NCBI RefSeq assembly: GCF_011927835.1
Contig: NZ_JAATJH010000007.1
Span: forward strand, 62,001 to 126,000
Reading direction: 5' to 3'
Origin: Neolewinella antarctica
GTDB taxonomy: Bacteria; Bacteroidota; Bacteroidia; Chitinophagales; Saprospiraceae
DNA length: 64,000 bases
This document shows, in pieces, positions 10,107-18,249 of this stretch (position 1 is its first letter; each line of letters starts with the position of its first letter). The notes beneath the pieces were generated by a model. That model was not told the DNA's origin and did no database searches. It was given only the letters and a program-made list of their open reading frames with translations. The position numbers and the translations under genes are program-made.

Positions 10107-11507
10107 TTAAAGTTGAACGACTTCGTTCAACTTTGGTGCCTTCCAGCTTTTGTGACCAGCCTTAAGAATCTCGGCCCCGAAAGTTTCCATTCGGTCGATC
10201 GTGCCGTGGACGAGGAAAATATCTTTACACTTTTTCTGGTTGCTCAAGAAATCAAGCATTTCCCGCTGATCGCCGTGGGCGGAGAAGGAATCCATGACCA
10301 CCACGTCGGCGCGTAGCTCGTGGATGTCGCCGTAGAGTTTGAGTTCCTTGGCACCGTCGCGGAGTTTGCCGCCTGGCGTCCGTGGGGCGCAGTAGCCGAC
10401 GATGAAGATGGTATTTTTCGGGCTACCCATGGTGTTGCGCAGGTGGTGCTTGCTCCGTCCCGCGTTCATCATCCCTGAGGCAGAAATGATGATAGCCGGT
10501 CCTTTTAGGTTGTTGAGCGCCTTGGATTCGTTGACGTCCTTGATGTAGTTCAGCTCATTGAAGCCGAAGGGATTATCGTCCGTTAACAAGTATTCGTGGA
10601 GGTCGGAGTCGAAACATTCCGGGTGCATCCCGAAGACGGTCGTGGCGTTCACGGCCAGCGGGCTGTCGACGAAGACGGGCACTTTGGGGAGCTTGCCGGC
10701 CGTCTCCAGTTGGTCGAGCATGTAGACGATCTCCTGCGTCCGGCCAACGCTGAAGGCGGGAATGAGCAGTTTGCCTTTTTGCTCGACGCAAGTTTTTTTG
10801 ATGATGTTCAGGAACCGTTCGATCTCGTTGGGCGGTAGCTCGTGGAGGCGGTCGCCGTAAGTGGATTCGCAGAGCAGGTAGTCGCACTCGGGCATCGGCT
10901 GCGGGTCGCGGAGGATGGGACGGTTCGGCCGGCCGATGTCGCCGGTGAAGCCGATCGTGGTTTTGCTGCCGTCTTCTTTGGTGATGCGGAGCGTTACGTT
11001 GGCGCTGCCAAGGATGTGGCCCGCGTCGCGGAATTGTACTTCGACACCGGGTGTGATGGTTTGCCAGCGGTCGTAGGGGAGGCCGGTGAATTTATCGAGG
11101 GCGGGCTTTACGTCGGGGCGGGAGTAGAGCGGTTTGCGTTTCGTCCCCTTACCTCGTTTGTCGACGCGGCGATTGTGGTATTCGGCATCTTTTTCCTGGA
11201 TGTAGGCGGAGTCCGTCAGCAGTAAGGCACAAAGCGCCCGGGTGGCGTGCGTTGCGTAGATCTTCCCCCGAAAACCGTCTTTGACTAACTTCGGCACCCG
11301 CCCGGTGTGGTCGATGTGCGCGTGACTGAGGATGAGGCAGTCGACGTCGGCGGGCTTGAAGTCGAAGCGCTCGTTGAAGTCTTCCATCTCTTTATTATAG
11401 CCCTGGTAGAGGCCACAGTCCATTAGTATGGTGTATCCGTCGTCGAGGGTAAGCAGATGGGCGGAGCCGGTGACTTCGCGGGCGGCGCCACAGAATTTGA
11501 TTTGCAT
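10107..11507 (-). CDS. MBL-fold beta-CASP ribonuclease-like protein (CPSF/YSH1 type)
   Basis: The 466-residue metallo-beta-lactamase-fold protein belongs to the RNA-processing beta-CASP branch (COG1236). Residues 62-67 HAHIDH give the zinc-binding HxHxDH motif, with further metal ligands in DAGHILGSANV and FTGDIGR. The beta-CASP domain includes LIPAFSVGRTQEIVYML, IISASGMMNAGRSKHHL and a C-terminal DSFSAHGDQREML. Relatives cleave RNA endo- or 5'-exonucleolytically; stand-alone bacterial members of this branch are poorly studied. Complete length and intact ligands suggest activity. The start at 11507 is the only good ATG. The next gene, divergent, starts at 11634. Confidence 0.9.
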   Translation of the reverse strand: MQIKFCGAAREVTGSAHLLTLDDGYTILMDCGLYQGYNKEMEDFNERFDFKPADVDCLILSHAHIDHTGRVPKLVKDGFRGKIYATHATRALCALLLTDSAYIQEKDAEYHNRRVDKRGKGTKRKPLYSRPDVKPALDKFTGLPYDRWQTITPGVEVQFRDAGHILGSANVTLRITKEDGSKTTIGFTGDIGRPNRPILRDPQPMPECDYLLCESTYGDRLHELPPNEIERFLNIIKKTCVEQKGKLLIPAFSVGRTQEIVYMLDQLETAGKLPKVPVFVDSPLAVNATTVFGMHPECFDSDLHEYLLTDDNPFGFNELNYIKDVNESKALNNLKGPAIIISASGMMNAGRSKHHLRNTMGSPKNTIFIVGYCAPRTPGGKLRDGAKELKLYGDIHELRADVVVMDSFSAHGDQREMLDFLSNQKKCKDIFLVHGTIDRMETFGAEILKAGHKSWKAPKLNEVVQL

Positions 11508-11633
11508 GGGTGGTAAGGTAAGGTCTTTGTTGGGTTTATCGGATGGGTCGGGATCCTATCACCTGGTGATCACTGTTGGCAGAATACCTCCCCGACAATC
11601 CCGTATCTTCACAAATTAAACAACTAGTTTATC

Positions 11634-12584
11634 ATGCGTAGCAGTGGAGCCAAATATGTGAACCCTTTAACGGACTTCGGTTTCAAGAAGATTTTTGGGG
11701 AGGAGCCCAATAAGGATATCCTCATCAGTTTCCTCAACGAAATGCTTCCGGAGCGACATACGATCCAGGATCTGCAATATTCGCGAAACGAAAAGCTCGG
11801 AAAAACTGAGGTCGATAGAAAAGCGATCTTCGATTTGTATTGTACCTCTACGACGGGAGAGCGATTCATTGTCGAATTACAGAAAGCAAAGCAGAATTAT
11901 TTTAAGGACCGTAGCGTCTACTACTCTTCATTTCTCATCCAGGAGCAAGCGAAGAAAGGGGATTGGGATTTTCGCTTAGAAGCGGTTTACACCATTGGTA
12001 TTCTCGACTTTGTGTTTGACGAACACAAAAATGAAGAGGACTACTACCACATAGTCGAGCTCAAAGATCACCGTGATGAGGTGTTTTTCGATAAGCTCAA
12101 ATATATCTATATCGAACTCCCTAAGTTTAAAAAACAGGAGAAAGAACTAGAAACGAATTTTGATAAATGGCTGTACGTATTCCGCCACTTAGCGGAGCTC
12201 GACAAACGTCCCGCCAAGTTGCGGGACAGAATTTTTGAGAAGTTATTTGAAGTAGCAAAGATTGGTAATTTCACCGCTCCGGAGCAGGAAGCCTACGAGG
12301 ATAGTCTTAAATATTACCGTGACATTAAAAATATCGCAGACACCTCACACCAGGAAGGGAAGGAGGAAGGTAGGGAAGAGGGAAGGGAGGAGGGAAGAGA
12401 AGAAGGCCTAAAGGAGGGTCTAAAAGAAGGGTTGCAAAAAGGACTAGAACTAGGTAGCGAGAAGCAACAAATCGAGACAGTCTTAAGCATGCACAAAATC
12501 GGCCTTGAAATTAAAATGATCGTACAAGTAACGGGACTTGCCGGTGATCGAATAATAAAAATCCTCAACGAGAACAAAGCATAA
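11634..12584 (+). CDS. Rpn-family recombination-promoting nuclease / PD-(D/E)XK transposase-like
   Basis: The 316-residue protein starts YVNPLTDFGFKKIFGEEPNKD, the signature of the Rpn/PDDEXK_2 family. Predicted nuclease residues are in IFDLYCTSTTGERFIVELQ (a D...E-x-Q arrangement). The middle part has the conserved KWLYVFRHL and EAYEDSLKYYRD helices. Residues about 240-270 are an acidic/basic repeat (EGREEG and LKEG units), then a short C-terminal helical domain. Rpn proteins are DNA endonucleases linked to RecA-independent recombination and often behave as selfish or defence-like single genes. A TATCTTCAC box at 11603-11611 may be its -7 element. No flanking inverted repeats were seen. Confidence 0.88.
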   Translation: MRSSGAKYVNPLTDFGFKKIFGEEPNKDILISFLNEMLPERHTIQDLQYSRNEKLGKTEVDRKAIFDLYCTSTTGERFIVELQKAKQNYFKDRSVYYSSFLIQEQAKKGDWDFRLEAVYTIGILDFVFDEHKNEEDYYHIVELKDHRDEVFFDKLKYIYIELPKFKKQEKELETNFDKWLYVFRHLAELDKRPAKLRDRIFEKLFEVAKIGNFTAPEQEAYEDSLKYYRDIKNIADTSHQEGKEEGREEGREEGREEGLKEGLKEGLQKGLELGSEKQQIETVLSMHKIGLEIKMIVQVTGLAGDRIIKILNENKA

Positions 12585-12611
12585 GCCTTAACTTGCGGTA
12601 CGCCATTACTA

Positions 12612-13940
12612 CTACCTAAAGTTCACCCTAAAGTAAACCCGCACCGGCTCTTCTCCCCCCACGTTTTCCCAAACGGACTCTTCGATTAAATAGCGCCGAA
12701 CGTAAGTCCGCGTAACCCCGTCGGGCGCACCCCGAAATTTAAAATCACCGAGGCTGCCGTCGGGATTGACCGAGAAGTCAACGCGCACCTTCCCGCGCGG
12801 CACTTCCGCCGGCCGGCCGGCTTCCATGCCTTTGCGCAGCTCTTTAAAGCCGGGTGCGGGCTTGGCGTAGCCTTGGTTTTTCTTGCCGGAGCGCCCGCTC
12901 AGAATCTCTTCCACATCGACCCGAACGACGGCACCCGTTTCGAGGTCCGCCGCCGTCGCCGTGCGGAGGGCGTCGAGGGTGATTTGTAGGTCTTCCCCCG
13001 TGGGGTCGACGGTAATTTGCTCGGCGGCGAAGCCAGCGGCACTAACGTTGAGCAAGGTGGTCGTCGCGTCGAAGTTGAGGCGGAAAACGCCGTTGGAATC
13101 GGTCGTCTCCCCGAGGGGGAGGCCGGGTTGGCGGATGAGGGCGTTGGGGATCGGGTTGCCGTTCTCATCGGTTACGCGGCCGTTAAAGTAGCGTGCCTGG
13201 GCCCGGCGGGCGGTGGAAAATTGACCGTTTTCCGGGGTCTGGCGGGTGGTTTTGGCCAAATTGTTTTGCTCTTCTGCCCGTTGCCTCGCATCCCCGATAG
13301 CTACCGGGGCCTCGCCCACCTCCATGGATTCTTCGGAAGCTACTTCCGGCGCCGGGGCAGCTATTTCTGGCTGGATTCGGGGTACTTCGGTCTCCATTAC
13401 GAGGACCTCTTCTCCGACTAGTGCGGGCTCACCTCGTTTATCGGTGGGCGCGGGCGCGGGTGCCGGGGAAATCGGCGGAGGAGAAGGGGCGGGGCGCGGC
13501 TCTTCAAGCGCGGCAGGTTCTTCCTCTACCCAAATATCGCGATCGAGAAATGTTTCCGGGGCATCCTCCGTGGGCTCATCCCGTGGAGCTAACTCAGAAG
13601 CAGTCACTGTGTCACCGTCCGGGTTGAAAGAGACGGGGACCAGAAAAAGCACCGCTATCAAAACCGCCAAACCAGCCGCCGCCGCCCACCAGTAGCGGGG
13701 TAAACGACGTTGCTTACCTACTTGTATCACGGGGGCACCGGCTTCGGACCGCGCCTTCGCCATCATCCTGCCAACACTGGCCGCGTGGTCGTGCTCCGGC
13801 AGCGTCCGCAAGCCCGCCACCGCCGCCGCCACGTCCGGATCCGCCGCCGCCCGGCGTTCGAGTTCCGCTTCCTGGCGGGCGTCGATGTCGCCCCGCAGGT
13901 AGCGGCGCAACAGGTCGTTATCGGAGTATTGGTTGAGCAC
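12612..13940 (-). CDS. Membrane anti-sigma-like protein with carboxypeptidase-regulatory and TonB-C-like domains
   Basis: A short N-terminal segment (YSDNDLLRRYLRGDIDARQE ... DPDVAAAVAGL) resembles cytoplasmic anti-sigma tails. It is followed by one membrane helix (WWAAAAGLAVLIAVLFLVPV, about 83-102), a Pro/Ala/Glu-rich periplasmic linker, a carboxypeptidase-D-regulatory-like domain (FNGRVTDENGNPIPNALIRQ) and a TonB-C-like domain ending VRVYFRVNFR. It directly follows the ECF sigma gene. A GTG at 13940 overlaps the sigma stop as TAGTG, which would couple translation; an ATG at 13964, overlapping the sigma gene by 25 bases, is the alternative. It likely restrains the sigma factor and senses envelope state. 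Two element-like strings (13288-13316 and 13446-13468) lie in the linker. Confidence 0.8.
   Translation of the reverse strand: MLNQYSDNDLLRRYLRGDIDARQEAELERRAAADPDVAAAVAGLRTLPEHDHAASVGRMMAKARSEAGAPVIQVGKQRRLPRYWWAAAAGLAVLIAVLFLVPVSFNPDGDTVTASELAPRDEPTEDAPETFLDRDIWVEEEPAALEEPRPAPSPPPISPAPAPAPTDKRGEPALVGEEVLVMETEVPRIQPEIAAPAPEVASEESMEVGEAPVAIGDARQRAEEQNNLAKTTRQTPENGQFSTARRAQARYFNGRVTDENGNPIPNALIRQPGLPLGETTDSNGVFRLNFDATTTLLNVSAAGFAAEQITVDPTGEDLQITLDALRTATAADLETGAVVRVDVEEILSGRSGKKNQGYAKPAPGFKELRKGMEAGRPAEVPRGKVRVDFSVNPDGSLGDFKFRGAPDGVTRTYVRRYLIEESVWENVGGEEPVRVYFRVNFR
13288..13316 (-). repeat. Long-form palindromic element inside the anti-sigma-like gene
   Basis: On the minus strand it reads GGGCGAGG, then CCCCGGTAGCTATCGGGG, then ATGC, close to the long form of the dispersed element (GGCGCGGT, CCCGATAGCTATCGGGA, GTGC). 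It is translated in frame as GEAPVAIGDA within the flexible linker, nearly the same peptide (VVPIAIGSA) that the copy at 55192-55225 encodes. Confidence 0.6.
13446..13468 (+). repeat. GC-rich short-form string in the linker of the anti-sigma-like gene
   Basis: GGGCGCGGGCGCGGGTGCC matches the short core, but it encodes an APAPAPT run in a Pro/Ala-rich linker, so low-complexity codon use is an equally good explanation. Confidence 0.35.
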
Positions 13941-14524
13941 TATTCGTTGGTGCCGTCGAGGCATTTTTTGAGGTTTCGCCGTCCGTTCTGGAGGTGTGAC
14001 CGGACCTGGCCCACCGATAGTTCCAGGCTTGCGGCAATGCTCTGGTACGTCTCCCCCTCACGGAGGTAAAACAGGTTAACGCAATGACGTTGTTCTGCCT
14101 TAAGTTTTTTTAGGCAGCGGTGGAGGGGCCGGGTGTCGATCGTCTCTTCGCCGTCTTCCACGCTTAGATGTAGCAAGTCGCCGGATTGCACATCGCCGCC
14201 CACGGGTTGTTGGAGCGGGTCGCGTTTTTCGCGCCGTAATTGCATCAGGCAGTGGTTGCGCACCGTGGTGTGGAGCCAGGATTTGAAGTTGGTCACCTCG
14301 TGCCGGGGCAGTTTTTCGAGGAGGACGGACCAGATCTCCGCGCCGGCGTCCTCGGCTCGCTGTGGCGTGGTGAGGTACCTGAGGGCGAGGGCGTAGATGA
14401 ATTCCGCGTGGCGCTGGTAGAGGGGGAGGAGATCGGCTGTCGCGCCGGAGGTTTGGAAACGGGCGAGGAGATCGCTGTCTTTGACGGATTTGGTATCCGG
14501 GTGTTTCTTCGGGCGGCTTAGCAT
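13940..14524 (-). CDS. ECF-type RNA polymerase sigma factor
   Basis: The 194-residue sigma-70-family protein has region 2 (LLPLYQRHAEFIYALALRYL, then AEDAGAEIWSVLLEKLP and FKSWLHTTVRNHCLMQLRREK) and region 4 (LKKLKAEQRHCVNLFYLREGETYQSIAASLELSVGQVRSHLQ, with a helix-turn-helix). No region 3 is present, so it is an ECF member. It directs transcription of a small regulon, probably envelope genes. The downstream gene starts within or at its stop codon and encodes the likely membrane anti-sigma partner. The start at 14524 is followed by a basic N-terminus (MLSRPKKHP). No autoregulated promoter could be defined. Confidence 0.93.
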   Translation of the reverse strand: MLSRPKKHPDTKSVKDSDLLARFQTSGATADLLPLYQRHAEFIYALALRYLTTPQRAEDAGAEIWSVLLEKLPRHEVTNFKSWLHTTVRNHCLMQLRREKRDPLQQPVGGDVQSGDLLHLSVEDGEETIDTRPLHRCLKKLKAEQRHCVNLFYLREGETYQSIAASLELSVGQVRSHLQNGRRNLKKCLDGTNE

Positions 14525-14889
14525 TGGGCGACTAAGGTACGGGATGGAGGAGGAGAGCTCCAGAATTAATAGTTGGATCGCGTACGGCTAAATTGAAGAT
14601 AGCGAATCAAGGACTTCGCCTTCCAGTCAGCGTCATTACCGGGCCACGAGTTGCCCGTTCGACCAGACGTCCAGAGCAGCCAATTCTGACCGCTCGTATT
14701 TCCCAAAATCAAGTAAGCTCGCCCCCACGAAGGCAAAACCCGCGTGAATTACTCCTGCTTCGGCACTCATTAACCAACGTTCGCAACCCCTTGGCAAATC
14801 CTTTAACGAACGTTCACGGACGCTAACGTTCATTGGCAAAATCTATCCACCCTCGCCCCTAAGTTTGCCCCGAACCAAACAAGCGACGA
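14525..14889. promoter_or_regulatory. Regulatory region upstream of the thioredoxin-like gene with repeated AACGTTC
   Basis: The heptamer AACGTTC occurs at 14776-14782, 14809-14815 and 14825-14831; two copies are followed by TTGGCAAA(A)TC (about 14790 and 14833). TAAGTTTG at 14860-14867 fits the Bacteroidota -7 consensus TAnnTTTG, 22 bases before the ATG at 14890. The repeats sit where a regulator would bind. The rest of the interval, up to the sigma gene start at 14524, holds no gene. Confidence 0.5.
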
Positions 14890-15780
14890 ATGATGAAGCG
14901 ATTTTACTTTCTCCTGCTCCTGACGATCACGGGACTGACTACGGGCAACGCACAGAGCGAACAAGCCACCGAACCCACCCAAGTCCTCGGCACCCACACC
15001 CACGCCGAACTACTCAAAACCATCGACGCCGAATGGCTGGCGACCGGAACCGAAGTCTACGAACCCAACCCTACGACAACCAAACAAATAGCTACCGCCA
15101 TAAAGGCCGTGGATGAAATAGTTGTTTTCTACGGCAGCTGGTGCGGTGATTCCCGTCGGGAACTGCCCAAGATGATCAAAACCCTCACCGCCGCGGGTTA
15201 TCCGCTCGGAAACGTTCGCTTCGTCGGTGTCGACAAGCGATCCGCTACGTACAAAAAGAGCCCGGACGGTGCCGCCGACGGTAAGCAAATCTACCGGGTG
15301 CCCACCTTTGTCTTTAGTAGGGATGGGCGGGAGTTCGCCCGCATGATCGAGCAGCCCACCATCAGTATGGAATACGACTTATTGACGCTGCTGACCACGG
15401 ACGACTACCAGCCCGCTTACCCAGCCCTCGCCCGCGTTGCTAAACTGGATGCCGCCGGCTTACTGAGTGACCCCAACGTAACCGGCAGAAACTTGCGGAT
15501 GGAACTAGCCCCGCTCTTATCCGGCCCGCGGCCCCTTAACGGCGTTGCCTACGTCTTGCTCGCGGAGGGGCGGGTTGAAGAAGCCATCAAGCTGCTCTAC
15601 GTCAACGTGCTCGTTTTTCCGGAGGACGCTAATGGCTACGATAGCCTGGCCGAAGCCCTAGCCCAACGAATGGACTACGCCAACGCCGTAGCCTACCAAC
15701 GAAAAGCACTGACGCTCGATCCGGGTGGAAAGGGTTACCAGGAGCGGTATGATGAATACTTGCGCAAGGTGCCAGAGTAA
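14890..15780 (+). CDS. Secreted thioredoxin-like protein with TPR tail
   Basis: The 296-residue protein has a signal peptide (MMKRFYFLLLLTITGLTTGNAQS) and a thioredoxin fold: EIVVFYGSWCGDSRRELPKM, then VGVDKR and a cis-Pro segment YRVPTFVFSRDGRE. The active site reads W84-C-G-D-S88, so the resolving cysteine of WCxxC is a serine. A single Cys can still form mixed disulfides but cannot close a normal redox cycle. The C-terminal 100 residues have tetratricopeptide-like helices (VAYVLLAEGRVEEAIKLLYVN; YDSLAEALAQRMDYANAVAYQRKALTLDPG). It probably acts in the periplasm. The promoter region contains repeated AACGTTC motifs. It stands alone, followed by a hairpin. Confidence 0.82.
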   Translation: MMKRFYFLLLLTITGLTTGNAQSEQATEPTQVLGTHTHAELLKTIDAEWLATGTEVYEPNPTTTKQIATAIKAVDEIVVFYGSWCGDSRRELPKMIKTLTAAGYPLGNVRFVGVDKRSATYKKSPDGAADGKQIYRVPTFVFSRDGREFARMIEQPTISMEYDLLTLLTTDDYQPAYPALARVAKLDAAGLLSDPNVTGRNLRMELAPLLSGPRPLNGVAYVLLAEGRVEEAIKLLYVNVLVFPEDANGYDSLAEALAQRMDYANAVAYQRKALTLDPGGKGYQERYDEYLRKVPE

Positions 15781-15806
15781 CTAGCGGGTAGCCAACGGTG
15801 GGTTGT

Positions 15807-15915
15807 TAACACACAAAGCACGGAAGCAACAAAAGACACAAAAAGCAAATTAGCCCGCAAAGAGAACCAGCCATCTCTTCTGTGCTTTTCCTTTTCTTTT
15901 GTGGATTATGTGTTC
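15807..15915. repeat. ACACAAAGCA / CTTTTGTG word hairpin
   Basis: A left arm (TAACACACAAAGCACGGAAG followed by ACACAAAAAGC) and a right arm (TTCTGTGCTTTTCC followed by CTTTTGTGGATTATGTGTT) are imperfect reverse complements. It is the same class as 6274-6386 and 56047-56192. It lies between the convergent thioredoxin-like and M23 genes, a terminator-like position. Confidence 0.7.
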
Positions 15916-15981
15916 CCCGTTTCCCCTGATCTCATCTATCAGTCTCACCTTAAAAAATACCATCAAATCAATCCTGAGGGC

Positions 15982-16884
15982 TCAAAAACGCAACAGATTC
16001 ACCGGGTCCACCGCCGCGCCCTCGTGCCAAAGCTCGAAGTGGAGGTGCGGCCCGGAAGTCAGTTCCCCCGTGTTACCAACGATGGCAACAGCCTCACCGG
16101 AATTGACCCGCTCGCCTACTTTTTTCAGCAGCTGCGAGGTGTGTTTATAGAAAGAAAGCAGGTTGTTATCGTGCTGGATGCCGATCACGTTACCGTTCGC
16201 GCTGGTGAATTCCGAGAGGAAAACGACGCCGTCGCGGCAGGCCTTGATGGGCGTGTTTCGTGGCGCGAGGATGTCGACACCCAGGTGGCCGGCGGCGGGG
16301 TTGAAGGCCGCGCTGATCTCACCACTCACCGGGGCGAGGAGGAAAATTTGGGCGAGGGGCACGTCCGAGCTACCCGGGGTGGGGCCGATGCTACTGAGTT
16401 GACGGCTGGCGTTGCCGAGACGTTCGAGGTCCATTTCGCGGCGGAGTTGAACCTCATCCGCGCTGACGGCGGCAATTTCTACGTCGGTCGTATCCACCAA
16501 GTTACTTAGGTCTTCCACGTCCGCCTCCGTGGTCGTCTCGCCGGTGATGGTGCGGCGCAGGTTTTCGATGTAGAGCGATTGGCTTTCGACTCGTTCGCCC
16601 ATCTGGCCCAGCATTTCTTCCATTTCGGCCATCTCCCGTAGCTCCACCACGTCGCCGTAGCCAGGGATGTAGCTGCGCAGCGGCGTGAAGGCAATGAGTA
16701 AGAAGACGAGCACCAGCAGGACCACGAAGATCACCGACCCAACAACGTAAAGATTCACCGGCGTCAGATTATACTGGCCCACTTCGCGGAAGTTCTTGAC
16801 GTCGCGCACGATGAGTTGGTACTCGTCATTCCGGTTCTTGCGGAGGCGTTGCCACCGGGTGGGGGTGGGGGAGTTGTCGTCCAT
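15982..16884 (-). CDS. M23-family metallopeptidase, membrane-anchored
   Basis: From the ATG at 16884 the protein has 300 residues: a basic cytoplasmic N-terminus, one membrane helix (LYVVGSVIFVVLLVLVFLLI), a coiled-coil segment (VVELREMAEMEEMLGQM) and a C-terminal LytM/peptidase M23 domain. Zinc-site motifs are HLGVDILAPRNTPIKA and GPHLHFELW near the C-terminus. Such proteins cut peptidoglycan cross-links or activate amidases during growth and division. The frame runs to 16953, but that extension covers part of a repeat cluster, so the later ATG is preferred. The first His sits in HLGVD rather than the more usual HxGxD with RHxGvD; both motifs appear complete. Confidence 0.92.
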   Translation of the reverse strand: MDDNSPTPTRWQRLRKNRNDEYQLIVRDVKNFREVGQYNLTPVNLYVVGSVIFVVLLVLVFLLIAFTPLRSYIPGYGDVVELREMAEMEEMLGQMGERVESQSLYIENLRRTITGETTTEADVEDLSNLVDTTDVEIAAVSADEVQLRREMDLERLGNASRQLSSIGPTPGSSDVPLAQIFLLAPVSGEISAAFNPAAGHLGVDILAPRNTPIKACRDGVVFLSEFTSANGNVIGIQHDNNLLSFYKHTSQLLKKVGERVNSGEAVAIVGNTGELTSGPHLHFELWHEGAAVDPVNLLRF

Positions 16885-16947
16885 GGGGCAAATATCCGAA
16901 GATTTCGGGGGTGGGGCCCGGTGCCTCTGCTTTTTTACGTCGAAAAC

Positions 16948-17009
16948 CGGCACTCCCGATAGCTATCGCGACCGCGCCATAATATTTTGGCGCGGTCGCG
17001 GGTGCCGGG
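16948..17009. repeat. Head-to-head pair of GC-rich elements: long form facing short form
   Basis: Positions 16948-16979 carry the long form on the minus strand (GGCGCGGTCG, CGATAGCTATCGGG, AGTGCCGG). Positions 16988-17009 carry the short form on the plus strand (TGGCGCGGTCGCGGGTGCCGGG). They are separated by ATAATATT. The two copies share both flanks (GCGCGGTCG and GTGCCGG) and can pair as a stem with the long form's palindrome bulging as a side hairpin. It lies between the SH3-like and M23 genes. Confidence 0.85.
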
Positions 17010-17018
17010 TAAATTGGG

Positions 17019-17999
17019 CTAGCAGCAACCACCGGACGCGGTCAAAAACGACACGCCCTTCCACCCGAATGAGCTCAGAAAAAGAACCGGCCGCCAGCTC
17101 CGTTCCGACGAGTAGATCAGGCGGTAGTCCTGGACTCCGTCACCGTCCACGTCGCCGGCACCCGCGTAGAAGACTTCTTCCGCGAATGAATTATCCGGCC
17201 GCAAAGCAACGGGCCCACCGGGCGTGGCGACGAAGATTTCCGGCCCCTCGGCGAAAGTGTCGACCCCGGGTTCTCCGACGGTGATGCCGGGGGAAGGGCC
17301 GAATTTAGCTCGTTCCGGTCCTTCGTAGCTGGTGTAAATTAACGAGTACGCATTAAAGTTCCGACCCGAAAAAGTGTGGGGCTTCAGTGGTGTTTTACTG
17401 CCGACGACGAAGGACAAATCACGCGCCGGCTTAGCACTCACGAAGAGGGCGTCACGGAGCTCGTCACTCGCAACGAAGTAGTTGATTTCGACTTCCCGCA
17501 GCGCCATGCGGCCGGGGCTCGTCTCGTAAACACCGTAGAAATGGTAATCGCCGGGCCGGTAGACGCTGGCGCTGATGTCCTGACCCGGTTCCAACATGAC
17601 GAGCGACGGTTCGATCTCGTTGGCGTCGTCGTCGAGCAGGGTGGGGGTGGTGAATCGTTCCGCGAGGTAGGCGTCGAACACGTAGCCGGTGTCGCGGCCG
17701 TACCGAACGCGGAGCCACTGGCCGCTGATGGTCTGGTCGTGGTATTCGAGCCGACCGTTGCCGTGGTCGAAGCGGTGGTAGTCGCGCAGGTTGCCGGCCG
17801 TCAGGTAACCGTAATCGCAGGGGTCGAAGACGTCGACGGTCTCGCCGAAGGGAATGCCGGTGACGATAGTACCATTAGCACTGGGTTGAGCGCGGAGGAG
17901 GAGACCTTTGGTGGCGACCACGGTATTGCGGTCCGGGTTGATGTTCTGGGCGCTCAGCGTGGTGGTGAATAGCAGGGTAATGAGGAGGTAACGTAACAT
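17019..17999 (-). CDS. Secreted SH3-like domain protein
   Basis: The 326-residue protein has a signal peptide (MLRYLLITLLFTTTLSAQN) and a bacterial SH3-like domain at about 25-120: TKGLLLRAQPSANGTIVTGIPFGETVDVF and GQWLRVRYGRDTGYVFDAYLAER. Such domains usually bind cell-wall peptides. The rest contains beta-strands and an FG-GAP-like stretch (YAGAGDVDGDGVQDYRLIYSS) that may bind calcium. The C-terminus ends with vicinal cysteines (GGCC). The gene lies upstream of the M23 peptidase on the same strand, so a cell-wall link is plausible but inferred. Precise function unknown. Confidence 0.78.
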   Translation of the reverse strand: MLRYLLITLLFTTTLSAQNINPDRNTVVATKGLLLRAQPSANGTIVTGIPFGETVDVFDPCDYGYLTAGNLRDYHRFDHGNGRLEYHDQTISGQWLRVRYGRDTGYVFDAYLAERFTTPTLLDDDANEIEPSLVMLEPGQDISASVYRPGDYHFYGVYETSPGRMALREVEINYFVASDELRDALFVSAKPARDLSFVVGSKTPLKPHTFSGRNFNAYSLIYTSYEGPERAKFGPSPGITVGEPGVDTFAEGPEIFVATPGGPVALRPDNSFAEEVFYAGAGDVDGDGVQDYRLIYSSERSWRPVLFLSSFGWKGVSFLTASGGCC

Positions 18000-18086
18000 G
18001 TGTTGATGTTTTGGTTACCCCAAAGGTGGGTGGGTCGGGGAGTTGGATTTTGGGCGGATTAGTATTCGTAGGCGTTCGTCGAGGAT

Positions 18087-18117
18087 GCGCGGTCCCGATC
18101 CCTATCGGGGATGCCGA
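18087..18117 (+). repeat. Dispersed element, long form
   Basis: GCGCGGT, CCCGATCCCTATCGGGG, ATGCCGAG is the long form with two changes in the palindrome centre. It lies 88 bases upstream of the SH3-like gene start (minus strand). Confidence 0.75.
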
Positions 18118-18249
18118 GAGTGGGGCAGAGGGAGCAAGGCGGGTGGGAACAGACGACCGAGTCCTTAAATACACACTACCGACAACGCTACTCACGTTAA
18201 CGATTACGGCACTGCCGCCGGGGAGCAATCCCTCCACCGACGGCCACCG

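Noticed and set aside
12209-12226. GTCCCGCCAAGTTGCGGGAC hairpin within the Rpn-type gene, resembling the CCCG...CGGG palindromes
   Set aside because: The encoded residues (RPAKLRD) fit the conserved helix of the family, and the flanks lack GCGCGG or GTGC, so it is not counted as an element copy.
12350-12450. Purine-rich GGAAGGGAGGAGGGAAG repeats
   Set aside because: They encode the EGREEG/LKEG repeats common in Rpn-family C-termini, so the repeat is a protein feature rather than a mobile or CRISPR-like array.
13446-13468. GC-rich string GGGCGCGGGCGCGGGTGCC as a firm element copy
   Set aside because: It encodes a Pro/Ala run in a low-complexity linker; simple codon bias could create it. It is kept only as a low-confidence repeat.
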